Numbered from the stretch's first letter, positions 36,496 through 46,587 are shown. The stretch: 64,000 nt of DNA from Sulfuritalea sp. (GCA_022842325.1 JALHPU010000005.1:62001-126000); one strand, 5' to 3'. Program-made: numbers and translations. The notes: generated by a model from the sequence alone, not told the origin.

Positions 36496-36718
36496 CTTGA
36501 GCCTCCCTCTATTTTTCGTTTTCCAAGCCATCGGCATTATGCCGCAAACAAAAGTCGGCGCTGGCGAGACGGCGCTAGCAAGCGGGTACTCATGGGGTTG
36601 ACGAAAACAGGCACAGAACCGTCGATTGGCTGGGCGCCGTGCTCGCCGTTGGTTTCTTGTGCATCGGAATCCCACCGTAGCCGTCGCCGCCAGCAATGCC
36701 AAATACCTTCATTCTGGG

Positions 36719-39079
36719 TTAGTTCCCTGTAACAACATTTTGCCGGAAGCGATTTGCGGCGCGATCCCGCGCTTGTTGCATGTCGGTCGTCGCGCGTGCG
36801 AGATTGTGGCGCGCTTCGTCGAAGGTCGGTGCGGCGGCGAGGGCCTCGCGAAAGTGCTCGACCGCCTGGTCAAGGCGTCCAGTGCGGACGAGGATAATGC
36901 CGAGATTGTTGTGTGCCTCCGCCGAGCGGGGGTCGCGGCGCAGCGCTTCGCGGTATTCGCCCGCGGCCTGGTCGAGCAGACCCTGTGCGGCCAGCGCCGA
37001 CGCGAGGCCGACACGCGCAGGCGCGGAATCCGGACGGATTTCGATCGCTCGGCGAGAATGCGCAACGGCTTGCGCGAAGCGGTCGGTGTTGAGCAAGGCA
37101 ATGGCAAGATTGTAATGGGCGTTGAATTCGTCCGGCTGTTGCGCGAGCAGCGCCTCGTATTCCCGGATCGCTGCGTCAAAGCGTTCCTGCCGCAGGTACA
37201 GATTGGCGAGTTCGCCGCGCGCCTCGGGCAGCCCGGGGACGAGGTGCAAGGCGGCGTCGAGTTCGCTGCGCGCATCCTCGATCCGGTCCATGCGGAGGAG
37301 TACGGCGGCGTACTGCACGCGCGCATGCGCATCGTCCGGATGCTGCCGCACCAGGTCCGCGTAGGCTGCAGCAGCATCGGCGTCGCGGCCGAGCTTTTCG
37401 GACAGGCGGGCAATATCGCTAAACGCCGCGATGCGCCGGTAGTAGCCGATAGCCTCCTCCGGCTTGTTGCGCCGCTCCGACGACATGGCCAACAACAGCA
37501 ACGTGTCTTTCTGTTCGTGCCCGTACATGTCGAGGGCGCGCAACAGCAGCGCGTGAGCTTCTTCCAGCCTGCCCGCCCAGCCGAACAGGCGGCCCAGGTG
37601 CTGGATGGCGTCGGCGTGGTCGGTCTGGTTCAGACGCGCCAGCACCTTTTGCGTCACCTGCGCCTGCGCTTTTGCGTCCCACTCCGGCGCGTAGCGCAGG
37701 ACGCCGTCACGATTCAGCGCTTCGATCAGCGCCAGGGCTAGCAAGCGGTTGACTTCGATAGTGGGGTGCACATGGTCGAGAAACAGTTCGTTGCCGGGAA
37801 TGCGGTGGCCAAGACGACGCTCATTTTCGTCCTCCACCAGGCGAATGAAATCAACCAGCGGGAGTTTCTGCGCCGCGGCCACGCTGCGCACCGCGGTCTG
37901 CATAGAGGACAATGCCCGCAACGGACAAACATCCTCGTCCACGGCGCGCTGGAATGACCGCTTCGCGGCTTCAAAGCGGCTCATCCCAAGTAGCGCCCGG
38001 CCCAACAGAAAATGCGTCTCCGCATACCGCGAATCCAGCGCGAGGGCTGATTCAAAGGCGACCGCTGCCTCATCCAGCGCCCCGCGATCCAGTGCCTGCC
38101 GGCCGCGCGCGTCCAGCGCGCTCCAGCGCGACAGGTCCTCAGGCGTCATACTTTCCCGGTGCTCGCTCTTGAACGGTGAAATATCTTTCATATTGACCGG
38201 CGGCGTCACCATGACGACGCGCGCGCCGGCCGCGCGGCCAATCGCCGCCATGCGGGCCAGATTCCAGCCGAAGTGCTCGACAATCCGACCCGCCAGGCCA
38301 TCGTCTCGATGGTAGTCCTGCGGCCCGATGGACTGGGCGAGTCGCTCGTTAACCATCGCCGGCAATGTGTAGCGGCTGCGATCCGCCAGGCCAACTCTGC
38401 GGATCGCAGTATCCATCGCGGTGTAGAGCCGGGTGCGAGCAAGCAAGGCGGCGCCCTCGAGAACCGGGGAAGGCAGTTCGCGCAGCGGAGCATAGCTGCG
38501 CTGCTCGACGAATTCGTTCTGTGCCGAGAGGACGATGAACACATCCGGCTCGTGGCGCGCCAGTTCCTCCATCAAGGCGGCTTCGCGGTAGCTCGCATAG
38601 CTGATACCGCCGGCGTTGATCAATTCCCAGCGCCGGCTGGGATCGGCGACCGGCAGCATCTCGCGCAGCCAGCCGCAGAAGGAGGTGGCGTCGCGATAGG
38701 GATTGCCGTAGGTGGTAGAGCCGCCCATACAGAATATCCGCACGGTATTGCTCGCCTTGCGCTTGGGAAAGCTTTGCCGGTTGAAGTGACCCAGTTTGTC
38801 ATGGGCGGTCTCCATTATCACCGTGCCATCGGGTTGCGTTTTCTCGACAAACAATGGCAGGCTGGCGGCAAATCCGACGAAGGGATCGTCGGTCGCCAGG
38901 CGGGGCGCCACGCCGGCAACGGACAACGCCAGTTCCGCCAGCACGAGACTGAGGCCGACCACCAATATGCCGAACAAGGCCTTTTTCCACACCGGCAGTC
39001 GTGCCGCGGCGGCCAAGTCTTGCGCATGCTGCGCCGACCGCCCGTTGCCGGGGGTTATGTCGCGCTTAAAAAAGCGCAT
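36719..39079 (-). CDS. SGNH-hydrolase-like protein with C-terminal TPR repeats
   Basis: The 786-residue protein has an N-terminal membrane anchor (ALFGILVVGLSLVLAELALSV). An SGNH/GDSL-like domain follows with GGSTTYG near residue 120, a SAQNEF motif and the late LDHVHPT segment, where the catalytic D and H are expected. A long run of TPR units fills the C-terminal 350 residues. Such proteins may remove or transfer acyl groups on surface glycans. It overlaps the DUF5989 gene by 14 bases and follows the carbamoyltransferase, a gene trio seen elsewhere. Substrate unknown. Confidence 0.83.
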   Translation of the reverse strand: MRFFKRDITPGNGRSAQHAQDLAAAARLPVWKKALFGILVVGLSLVLAELALSVAGVAPRLATDDPFVGFAASLPLFVEKTQPDGTVIMETAHDKLGHFNRQSFPKRKASNTVRIFCMGGSTTYGNPYRDATSFCGWLREMLPVADPSRRWELINAGGISYASYREAALMEELARHEPDVFIVLSAQNEFVEQRSYAPLRELPSPVLEGAALLARTRLYTAMDTAIRRVGLADRSRYTLPAMVNERLAQSIGPQDYHRDDGLAGRIVEHFGWNLARMAAIGRAAGARVVMVTPPVNMKDISPFKSEHRESMTPEDLSRWSALDARGRQALDRGALDEAAVAFESALALDSRYAETHFLLGRALLGMSRFEAAKRSFQRAVDEDVCPLRALSSMQTAVRSVAAAQKLPLVDFIRLVEDENERRLGHRIPGNELFLDHVHPTIEVNRLLALALIEALNRDGVLRYAPEWDAKAQAQVTQKVLARLNQTDHADAIQHLGRLFGWAGRLEEAHALLLRALDMYGHEQKDTLLLLAMSSERRNKPEEAIGYYRRIAAFSDIARLSEKLGRDADAAAAYADLVRQHPDDAHARVQYAAVLLRMDRIEDARSELDAALHLVPGLPEARGELANLYLRQERFDAAIREYEALLAQQPDEFNAHYNLAIALLNTDRFAQAVAHSRRAIEIRPDSAPARVGLASALAAQGLLDQAAGEYREALRRDPRSAEAHNNLGIILVRTGRLDQAVEHFREALAAAPTFDEARHNLARATTDMQQARDRAANRFRQNVVTGN

Positions 39080-39218
39080 AGATGAAAGGCGCCAGGCTGC
39101 TGGTCTGGACGAACGCGATCAGCCCACCGACCAGCGCCAGCAGAAACACGATAGGCGCAAGCCAGTACTTCTTGCAGTAGCGCAGGAACAGCCAGAGGTC
39201 GCGCAATAATTCGAACAT
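39066..39218 (-). CDS. DUF5989-like 50-residue membrane protein
   Basis: The frame from the ATG at 39216-39218 to the TAA at 39066-39068 encodes 50 residues: MFELLRDLWLFLRYCKKYWL, then a hydrophobic helix and a short tail SSLAPFIYALF. This matches my memory of the small DUF5989 proteins encoded beside carbamoyltransferases. Its ATG shares one base with the carbamoyltransferase stop (TGATG). Its end overlaps the SGNH gene by 14 bases, so the three are co-translated. Function unknown. Confidence 0.82.
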   Translation of the reverse strand: MFELLRDLWLFLRYCKKYWLAPIVFLLALVGGLIAFVQTSSLAPFIYALF

Positions 39219-41203
39219 CAGAAAGGCTGCCTCATGCTGGTGGGAGTATCGGAGGCAACCCGATAGCTTGATCGTTTAGGATCAAAGCCGAGTGCCAGTG
39301 GATTGCGACCCATCGCTCGTGAAATCCATCCCGCCGGGACGATCACGAGAAAATATATCGACCCCAGAATCAACCTGGTCTGCGCGCGGGCCAAGGCCGC
39401 GACCAGCCTGCCGCGCAGCGAGGGCTTAACGGCGGGTGCTACTGCGGGCGCGGCAGGAAAATTCGGCTGCGCTTTCCGCTCCAGCAGGTAATCGCCGATC
39501 ACCAGACAATCCAGACCTAGGTTCATGAAACAGTGGAAAGCCTCGGCGGGCGAATTGACAATTGGTTCGTCGGGACCGTTGAACGAGGTATTGAGCAGAA
39601 CCGGAACGCCGGTCATCGCCCCGAACCGTTCCAGCAACCGGTGGAACCGGGGCTGGTGTGCGCGGGACACCGTCTGCAAGCGGGCCGAGCCGTCCACGTG
39701 GGTGACTGCCGCCAACACCGGTTTGCCCGGCAACGGCGGCCGCACGTTTTCGGCGAAGCTCATATAAGGACTCGGCAAGCTGACGCCGAAGTGCTCCATG
39801 GCCCGTTCCTCGATGACCGCCGCAGCGAACGGACGGAAAGTCTCGCGGCGCTTGACCTGCTGGTTCAGCCGCTCGCGCATTGCTGCAGTGCGCGGATCGG
39901 CGAGGATCGAGCGCGCACCCAAGGCGCGCGGGCCGAATTCCATGCGGCCGTCGAACCAGCCTATGGCTTCGCCTTCAAGCAGTCGCCTGGCCACCGTTTC
40001 CAGCAGATCCGCTTCGTCGAGGCGCTCATAGCGCGCGCCCAGCCCTTCAAGACAGGCGACCACTGCCGGCTCGTCATAGGCCGGGCCGAGCAGTGCGGCG
40101 CCCATGTCATCCCGCGTCGGCACGCTGCGCGGCCGGCCGAAATGCTGGTGCCACGCCGCCAGCGCGGCACCGACTGCGCCTCCCGCGTCGCCGGCGGCCG
40201 GTTGTACCCAGATACGGCTGAACGGTCCTTCGCGGCGCAAGCGACCGGCGGCGACGCAATTCAGCGCGACGCCGCCGGCCAGACACAGATTCTCCACTGC
40301 CAGTTCGCGGTGCGCGGCGGCGGCCAGTCGCAGCAGGATTTCCTCGCTAACGCGCTGGATCGAGCACGCGATATCTTTCTCGCGCTGGGTGATCGGCGCA
40401 CCTGGCAAGCGTGGCGGGCCACCGAACAGTGTGCAGAAGCGCTCGTTCACCATCGCCAGACCGACCGCGAAATCGAAATAATTGAGCTGCAAGCGGAAAC
40501 TCCCGTCCGGCTTCAGGTCCACCAGCCGCGACAGAATGATTTCGGCATAGCGTGGGGTGCCATAGGGCGCCAGGCCCATCAGCTTGTATTCGTCGGCATT
40601 GACGCGGAAACCGCAGAACTGCGTAAATGCCGCGTAGAGCAGCCCCAGCGAATGCGGGAAGCGCAACTCCCAACACGGCGCGAGGTCCTGGCCTTCGCCG
40701 TGCCACAGCGAAGTCGTCGCCCATTCGCCGACGCCATCCACGCAAAGCACGGCGGCGCGGTCGAAGGGGCTGGGGAAAAACGCCGACGCGGCGTGGGATT
40801 GGTGATGCGCGCAGAACAGCAGCGGCGGCAGTTCGGCGACGCTACAGCCAGCGGCAGCGGCCAACGCCTCGCGCAGGATGCGTTTCAGTGGCAGTTTTTC
40901 CTTTAGGAAGGCCTGCATCGTGACAATGAAGGCACTCGCGCCGCGAGGCGCCAGGGCCATATGGGTCTCGAGCAGACGGTCGAACTTCTGGATGGGCTTG
41001 TCGTAAAAGACGATGGCATCGAGACTGGGCAGCCCGTTGCCCCACTCGCGCAGGCAGTAACGGATGGCGTCGGCGGGGAAACTCGCATCGAATTTCAGTC
41101 GCGAGAAGCGTTCCTGCTGCGCGGCCGCAACCACACGGCCATCAACCACCAAGGCGGCAGCGCTGTCGTGGTAATAGGCGGATATTCCGAGCAGGGCAGC
41201 CAT
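39218..41203 (-). CDS. Carbamoyltransferase (NodU/CmcH/TobZ family)
   Basis: The 661-residue protein has the N-terminal Kae1-like domain with GISAYYHDSAAALVVDG and ERFSRLKFDASFP, and SHAASAFFPSPF. GGVALNC and GRMEFGPRALGARSIL follow, then the C-terminal segment TSFNGPDEPIVNSPAEA. This family transfers a carbamoyl group from carbamoyl phosphate, via carbamoyl-AMP, to hydroxyls on sugars or antibiotics. The Fe and ATP site histidines (CAHHQSHAASA) are present. The acceptor here is unknown. A surface glycan is likely, given the SGNH neighbour. Confidence 0.93.
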   Translation of the reverse strand: MAALLGISAYYHDSAAALVVDGRVVAAAQQERFSRLKFDASFPADAIRYCLREWGNGLPSLDAIVFYDKPIQKFDRLLETHMALAPRGASAFIVTMQAFLKEKLPLKRILREALAAAAGCSVAELPPLLFCAHHQSHAASAFFPSPFDRAAVLCVDGVGEWATTSLWHGEGQDLAPCWELRFPHSLGLLYAAFTQFCGFRVNADEYKLMGLAPYGTPRYAEIILSRLVDLKPDGSFRLQLNYFDFAVGLAMVNERFCTLFGGPPRLPGAPITQREKDIACSIQRVSEEILLRLAAAAHRELAVENLCLAGGVALNCVAAGRLRREGPFSRIWVQPAAGDAGGAVGAALAAWHQHFGRPRSVPTRDDMGAALLGPAYDEPAVVACLEGLGARYERLDEADLLETVARRLLEGEAIGWFDGRMEFGPRALGARSILADPRTAAMRERLNQQVKRRETFRPFAAAVIEERAMEHFGVSLPSPYMSFAENVRPPLPGKPVLAAVTHVDGSARLQTVSRAHQPRFHRLLERFGAMTGVPVLLNTSFNGPDEPIVNSPAEAFHCFMNLGLDCLVIGDYLLERKAQPNFPAAPAVAPAVKPSLRGRLVAALARAQTRLILGSIYFLVIVPAGWISRAMGRNPLALGFDPKRSSYRVASDTPTSMRQPF

Positions 41204-41338
41204 GGTTTCAGTTGGGAATTGGATCGAAGAATCGGGATCACCGACAACTTGCCGGGCGTGCCGTGGAAGTCCTCGCGGTGTCTTTTTTCGCCATCACGCC
41301 AGGCCGCGGCCCGATACAGGATCGACTCGCAGGAAGAC

Positions 41339-44143
41339 TTACGGCGGGCTGCCGCACATGGTCCGCATCCAGCCTCTTCCGCTGCCCGTTGAATTAGTCG
41401 TACTCCCCTGATTGTTGGCAATAATGGGAACGCCCAGCGTCGACGTTCCGCAGGAGGTGTCCTGCCAGTTGCCGGCCCGTGCAAAGGTCCGGATCTTGTT
41501 TTTGGCTTCGAGATAGTAGGGAGCCTTGGTGTAGTTGTTGCTGTTGCCGCCTATCGCAACTTGATTGCTGCTGCCAGGGGCAAACCCGGCTTCTTCCCCA
41601 ACGTCGTTCAGATTGACCAGCAGGGACTTGTTCTTCCAGCCGTGGGGCACGGCGATGTGACACCATGTGCATTGGATTGCGCCGACCCTGTTTACGTGGA
41701 GTTGATGCAGGTTTCCGTCCGGCCCAGCAAAGCCAGTAGAACTGGTCGGGTTGTGGCACTTGAGGCAAAGCGGCGTCGAGGAGCTTGAGCTGTCCTTGGT
41801 CCACGTCCCCTTGAGGATGAAGGGATTCGCCGAGCCGTGCGGCCCCCAGGGATTCCCGGCACCGGTTGCGGTATTCGTGCCATCGGGAATCACCGATGTG
41901 GTACTGGTCACGTTGCTGCCGTGGCAATCGCTGCAATACATGGTCTGGGTTCCCACGGCAGCGCTCCAGGGAGTCCTGAAAGCGTTTGTGGCGTTCATCC
42001 CTCCACGCTTGGCGGCAGTGCGCCCGGTGGAGCGCATCACCGGGTGCCAGGAGCGATGGTTGTTGTTGTTGTAGCCGATCGCCCCGGCATCGGTGCCGAG
42101 GTTGACCGCCGTCGTCGCCGTGGATTCGTCGGCATGACTGTCCGGCGCCTGGTATTCCTTGGCCTGATCGGTGTATTGGGTCAGGGCATTGCCCACCCCC
42201 GGAGTCGCCACCGTGCCGGCCGGGGTCTGTCCGCGCCGGGAGGCGGCGGCTCTCAGGTTCGGCGGCGTGGTAAATCCGTAGGTGGAGTGGCACTTGAAGC
42301 AAACCTGATACTCGCGCGTGACGAAGCCCTTGGTGTCCATGGCATTGAACGCCATGCCGCCGACCGTGGCCCCGGTGGTGTTGAGCGGCATCACGGTGCT
42401 CACCGTCTCGCTGCCGGGGTCACCGCGCCGCACCGTGTAGTTGCTCGCCGAGGAATGGAAGGAATTGCTGCCGTAGCTCGGCTCGACGCCCCAGGTGCCG
42501 CGCAGCACGCCGGACGCCACGTTGGTGTGGGTCATCGCCGTATCGGTGTGCTCATGCGTGCCGCCCTGCGTGTCGCCCGCCCCGCTCAGATTGCCGGCAT
42601 TGCCGAAGAACAGCTTGAACTTCACCACCCGATGCGGATTGTGGCAATCGGTGCACTCGACATGGCGGTTGGTGGCGGTGGTGCCCAGCAGCGCCCGGCT
42701 TTCGACCAGGTCGGCGCCGCACTTGTCGTTGCTGGCGGCGGAACAGTTGGAGCCGCTGGTCGGCAGACCATTGACCACGCCGCCGGCATACCCGTCGTTG
42801 AAGCCGGCCCTGCCGCTGCCGGGGTCGTGCATTTCCACGCCGCCGGCATCCTGGTCGGCCGAGGCGATCGGCATGCGATAGCCATTGACGATGTTGAAGT
42901 CGGTCCGTATGTCCGGCACCGAGGTCGACGTCGAAAGAATGCTGTTGGCTGCGTCACGATGGCATTGGTAACAGGTTTCTTCCAGCGCGGAACTGCCGCC
43001 GGCCTTGAATCCGCCCAGGTACAGCGCGGTGCCAGGCGTGGCATCGGTGCCCTCGCGCAGCAGGCGGCGTGAGCCGGTGACGGTATGGGTGTCGTGGCAA
43101 TTCAGGCAGGACGCCTGCCAGACCTGGATGTTGGCGGGGAAACCGCGCGTGGTCGCCGCTGCCGCGCGATAGGTCTGCGTCGCCACCTGGCTGTTGGCGT
43201 GCGCCGAGTAATTCCACGAATTGCCGCCCATGCCTTGCAAGCCCTTGTCATGGCAGGCCAGGCAGATGATGTTGCCGCTGTCGCCATATATTGGCTGACC
43301 ATCGACATAGGTGGGCTGTACGGTCTGCACCCGGGGACGGCGCAGGAACTTGATATTGCCCTCGTTGGCCAGATCGCTCGCATCGCCCTTGAGGTGGGGA
43401 TCGTGGCAGGTCGTGCATTGCACCTGACCCGCGCCCGATGTCCCGGTGGGTTCCAGCGGCAGCACCGGGCGGCTGGTGGACTGCCCCGCCAGGCGCTTGC
43501 CGAACAGCGGATACGTCGTATTGATCATGATGGTCGACTGCTGGCTGGCATTCGGCGCGCGGAGTTCGCCATCCCGGCTGGCCAGCGCGGCGTCGTAAGT
43601 CACCGAAATCGGATGGTCGTTGGTCAGGTCGAAGCCGCTCGTCTGCCCCAGCACGCCGGCGCCGATGTTGCGCGTGTAGCCGGTGGTCGTGCCGCTACCG
43701 CCGGGCATGACGCCGCCGGCGCCGGTATTCGCCACGCCGATGGTGGCCGGATTGTTTACGCCGCGCAGCACGCGCACGCTGCCCAACGCCATCGCGCCAT
43801 CGTGGCAGGAAAGGCAGAGCTTGGAACTGCCCATCGGCTGATCCAGGGATGCGCTCCTGATCGTCTCCGCGTCGAGCGAGTTCGACGTATAGACCGTATA
43901 AGTCTTGGCCGCCAGCGTCTTGTTCCACAGCGGTGTCTGCGAGGTATCGGCGCCGTGCGGCGTGTGGCAGAAGACGCAGACTTCGCTTTCCCCCGCCGCC
44001 TTGACGGTCCCGGGACCGGTGGACGACAGGTTGTGCAGCGTACTGCGCACATCGGAGGTGCGCGCCGCGTAGACAGGGTCGACCAGTCGCGGCAACAGCA
44101 GAAAGCACGCCACCAACACTGCCGACAGGCGTCCGCTACTCAT
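41339..44143 (-). CDS. Large 11-heme c-type cytochrome (undecaheme)
   Basis: The 934-residue precursor has a signal peptide (LVACFLLLPRLVDPVYA) and 11 CxxCH motifs by count: CVFCH (56-60), CLSCH, CTTCH, CLACH, CLNCH, CYQCH, CTDCH, CFKCH, CSDCH, CLKCH and CTWCH. The first 250 residues share CVFCHTPH, PLWNK, CLSCHDG, NDHPI and CHDPH with the two tetraheme cytochromes at 53349 and 55610. Later parts are Ser/Thr/Gly/Asn-rich, as in exposed proteins. No membrane helix follows the signal. It is probably a cell-surface electron-transfer protein. It is the last gene of the second cytochrome operon and overlaps the NHL lipoprotein gene by eight bases. Confidence 0.92.
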   Translation of the reverse strand: MSSGRLSAVLVACFLLLPRLVDPVYAARTSDVRSTLHNLSSTGPGTVKAAGESEVCVFCHTPHGADTSQTPLWNKTLAAKTYTVYTSNSLDAETIRSASLDQPMGSSKLCLSCHDGAMALGSVRVLRGVNNPATIGVANTGAGGVMPGGSGTTTGYTRNIGAGVLGQTSGFDLTNDHPISVTYDAALASRDGELRAPNASQQSTIMINTTYPLFGKRLAGQSTSRPVLPLEPTGTSGAGQVQCTTCHDPHLKGDASDLANEGNIKFLRRPRVQTVQPTYVDGQPIYGDSGNIICLACHDKGLQGMGGNSWNYSAHANSQVATQTYRAAAATTRGFPANIQVWQASCLNCHDTHTVTGSRRLLREGTDATPGTALYLGGFKAGGSSALEETCYQCHRDAANSILSTSTSVPDIRTDFNIVNGYRMPIASADQDAGGVEMHDPGSGRAGFNDGYAGGVVNGLPTSGSNCSAASNDKCGADLVESRALLGTTATNRHVECTDCHNPHRVVKFKLFFGNAGNLSGAGDTQGGTHEHTDTAMTHTNVASGVLRGTWGVEPSYGSNSFHSSASNYTVRRGDPGSETVSTVMPLNTTGATVGGMAFNAMDTKGFVTREYQVCFKCHSTYGFTTPPNLRAAASRRGQTPAGTVATPGVGNALTQYTDQAKEYQAPDSHADESTATTAVNLGTDAGAIGYNNNNHRSWHPVMRSTGRTAAKRGGMNATNAFRTPWSAAVGTQTMYCSDCHGSNVTSTTSVIPDGTNTATGAGNPWGPHGSANPFILKGTWTKDSSSSSTPLCLKCHNPTSSTGFAGPDGNLHQLHVNRVGAIQCTWCHIAVPHGWKNKSLLVNLNDVGEEAGFAPGSSNQVAIGGNSNNYTKAPYYLEAKNKIRTFARAGNWQDTSCGTSTLGVPIIANNQGSTTNSTGSGRGWMRTMCGSPP

Positions 44144-45218
44144 TCTCGCTGCCTCCGCCGAGGAACTGGAACACTGCGATTCGGCTGTTCATCATGTCCG
44201 CCACATAGACCCGGTTGCGTGCATCGATCCAGACCCCGGAGGGAAGATGAAACTGCCCGGCGCTGAATCCGACCCCGCCCAGGGGCATCAGGAATTGCCC
44301 GAGACGGTTGTAGATCAGCAAATAATCGAAATAGGACTCGACCACATACACATTGTCCTCGCTGTCCACTGCGACGCCCTTCGGCCGGGAAAGGTCGCCG
44401 ATGAACATGCCACGCTTGCCGATGGTGCCAAGGTAGCTGCCGCTAGCGGTCGAAAACACCTGGACGCGCGCATTCATGGTATCGGTAACGTAGAGCTTTT
44501 CATTGGCGACCGCGATATGTGTCGGAAAGTTGAATTCGCCCGGCCCGTCACCGCGCGTACCCAGTTCTGCAAGCAATAATCCTTCCAGATTGAAGATCTT
44601 GACCTGATGCGCGGACGCATCGGCGACATACAGCTTGCGCGCAAGCGGATCGTAGGCGACGCCGTTGGGACGGTCGAGGTGGTCCTTGCCGATGCTGGGA
44701 AGCGTCTGGCCATCCGGACCGAGACGGGCCACCAGCCCGAGATCCGCGTCAGCGACGAACGTCTGGCCGTCCGGTCCGATGGCGATCCCCACCGGGCTGA
44801 CGAAGTCGACCAGGCCTTCGGCCTTGGACCAGACTTTCACTTCGGGCACGGTTTCGTCGAACATGAACACTGCGCCGCGACCGATGTCGGTGACGTAAAC
44901 ACGACCCCTGTTATCCACGGCGCCGGATTGCGGGCGGTCGAGCACCATGGGTGGTGCCGGACCGGCGATGATGTCGAGCACCCGGAAAATGCTGTTGACC
45001 ACGCCCTCGCCGAACTCTTCGGGCCGATGGATGTTGGTCTCCCCGCGAAGTTCGCCCAGATAGACATAGCGCGGTACTTCGCCGTCGCTTGCAGGCGGGA
45101 ACATCAGGCGCCGGGTTTCCACGGTGCCATCAAGGCCCATGGAAAACACCGGCTTCTCGCGCAGACTGGAGCAAGCGGCGAGACAAAATGACAGCAAGGC
45201 CAGAATAAAAAATCTCAT
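44136..45218 (-). CDS. NHL-repeat lipoprotein
   Basis: The 360-residue precursor ends its signal in a lipobox (LLSFCLAACSS), then forms about six NHL blades such as GRVYVTDIGRGAVFMF, RKLYVADASAHQVKIF and EKLYVTDTMNARVQVF. It is anchored to a membrane by lipid and may face the cytochromes. It resembles the lipoprotein at 54439-55569. The start is the ATG at 45218; a longer frame exists upstream but is not signal-like. It directly precedes the undecaheme gene with an 8-base overlap. Confidence 0.88.
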   Translation of the reverse strand: MRFFILALLSFCLAACSSLREKPVFSMGLDGTVETRRLMFPPASDGEVPRYVYLGELRGETNIHRPEEFGEGVVNSIFRVLDIIAGPAPPMVLDRPQSGAVDNRGRVYVTDIGRGAVFMFDETVPEVKVWSKAEGLVDFVSPVGIAIGPDGQTFVADADLGLVARLGPDGQTLPSIGKDHLDRPNGVAYDPLARKLYVADASAHQVKIFNLEGLLLAELGTRGDGPGEFNFPTHIAVANEKLYVTDTMNARVQVFSTASGSYLGTIGKRGMFIGDLSRPKGVAVDSEDNVYVVESYFDYLLIYNRLGQFLMPLGGVGFSAGQFHLPSGVWIDARNRVYVADMMNSRIAVFQFLGGGSENE

Positions 45219-45284
45219 GTATTTGCAGCTGTAAGGGTCATGGGCGAAACCTTGCATCCCCGGGTCCGATTGCCTCGTGCGGGT

Positions 45285-46241
45285 TCATTTTCGATGCCGA
45301 CGAATCCTGAATGCGGCGACGGTGCGGCTGGCTCCATCCGCAACGTACATCATGCCACCGGAAACCGAAATTTGATCGGGGGCGAGCAGATTGAGTTCCG
45401 TTGCCGGAATGGTTTCCAGCCCCCCCTGGAAAACCCGCGAGATGCTTCTGTCGAAACCATCGAGTACATAAATTTCTCCTGCATCGGCGACGAGCGCCTT
45501 CGGCAGCCGAATCTGCCCCGCAGCCAGTTGTCGCACCAGGCGTCCGGCACGCCACTCGCTGACGCATCGGCATTTGGCGTCGGCAATCAGCAAGCTGTCA
45601 CCGAAAATTGCCATCGGGCCGGCGGCAGGAACGTCAAGATGCGCCAGCGCCATGCGACCCAGCGGCTCGATTTGATCCACCACGCTCCACATGGCATCGA
45701 CGGCGAACACGCGACCGCTCGAGCCGTCGACCGCGAAATCGAGATAACGACTGCTCGGCACCCGTGGATGCATAGCCGGTTGCGGACGACCGTCCAGGCC
45801 GTAGCGTTGAATCTCGCCACGCATGGCGTCGAGCACATACAGCGTGCCGTCGGGCGAACTGCGCAACAGGCTGCCGGCAGCGATCCTCACCCCAGGCAAC
45901 GCGTGCATCAAGCCGCTGTTGCGCTCATAGCGAAACAAGCGTCGATGGCCCGCATCGGCAATGTAGATCGACCCCAGGCTGGCCACCACGGCCACCGGGA
46001 ACATGAAGGGAAGATAAGTCTCCCGCCCCCCCGGCAAGGGATAGCCGGTGCCATCGGCCTTGTCGGTCAGGGTCGCACCGGTGATGCCGAACGCCGGTTC
46101 CAGCCAATGCTCGGCTCTGGCGCGTGCCAGCGCCGTGCCGCCACAACCGACTATTGCCAGTGCGCCGGCGAGCGCCGCGCCGCGCAGGAGAAAGGCGCGG
46201 CGACTACCAGCGCCCGGGACCGCCGGTTTCATGACCGCCAT
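45285..46241 (-). CDS. NHL-like beta-propeller with twin-arginine lipoprotein signal
   Basis: The 318-residue product starts with a twin-arginine-like signal (SRRAFLLRGAALAGALAIVGCG) that also has a lipobox-like cysteine. Tat export of a lipoprotein is therefore possible. The rest has propeller blades such as GSIYIADAGHRRLFRY and GEIYVLDGFDRSISRVF. Heme motifs are absent. The ATG at 46241 has AGGA upstream and overlaps the end of the triheme gene. It lies between two NHL/cytochrome genes of the operon, so it is probably a docking or structural partner. Confidence 0.78.
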   Translation of the reverse strand: MAVMKPAVPGAGSRRAFLLRGAALAGALAIVGCGGTALARARAEHWLEPAFGITGATLTDKADGTGYPLPGGRETYLPFMFPVAVVASLGSIYIADAGHRRLFRYERNSGLMHALPGVRIAAGSLLRSSPDGTLYVLDAMRGEIQRYGLDGRPQPAMHPRVPSSRYLDFAVDGSSGRVFAVDAMWSVVDQIEPLGRMALAHLDVPAAGPMAIFGDSLLIADAKCRCVSEWRAGRLVRQLAAGQIRLPKALVADAGEIYVLDGFDRSISRVFQGGLETIPATELNLLAPDQISVSGGMMYVADGASRTVAAFRIRRHRK

Positions 46242-46587
46242 AGATTCCTGTGGGCAAGCCGCGCTTGCCGGAGTGACACAAATCGCATTTATCGGGCGCC
46301 CAGGCTATGTCGCCATTGTGACAGGCGCCGCAGAAGCGCCCCTCGACAATGTCGGCCATCGTGAAATCATTGCTGCCAACGCGCATCTTGAAGCCAAGTT
46401 CGGCATGGCAAACCTTGCAACGAAAGCGGATGCGGTGGAACCAATGGGGAAACACCACCGGCCGTACGCCCTCCTTTTCCGAACGTCGGTTCAGCACCAC
46501 GTCCGCATACTCGGCCGCTGCCGGCGGTACCTCGCCGGCCAAGGCCACCAACAGCAGCAGCAGGATTCGGGCCTGGCGTGCAGCCAT
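46204..46587 (-). CDS. Periplasmic triheme c-type cytochrome, type A
   Basis: The 127-residue precursor has a signal peptide (RILLLLLVALAGEVPPAAA) and three CxxCH motifs: CKVCH, CGACH and CDLCH. It contains FPHWFHRIRFRCKVCHAELGFK and FCGACHNGDIAW, nearly the same as the gene at 49075-49485, so the two are paralogues. Histidines before CKVCH can serve as distal ligands. The ATG at 46587 overlaps the upstream stop by one base (TGATG). The length and spacing recall small c7-type cytochromes. Confidence 0.87.
   Translation of the reverse strand: MAARQARILLLLLVALAGEVPPAAAEYADVVLNRRSEKEGVRPVVFPHWFHRIRFRCKVCHAELGFKMRVGSNDFTMADIVEGRFCGACHNGDIAWAPDKCDLCHSGKRGLPTGIYGGHETGGPGRW

Noticed and set aside
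42072-44266. Plus-strand frames opposite the 11-heme gene
   Set aside because: They mirror the cytochrome gene and lack signal peptides or motifs.
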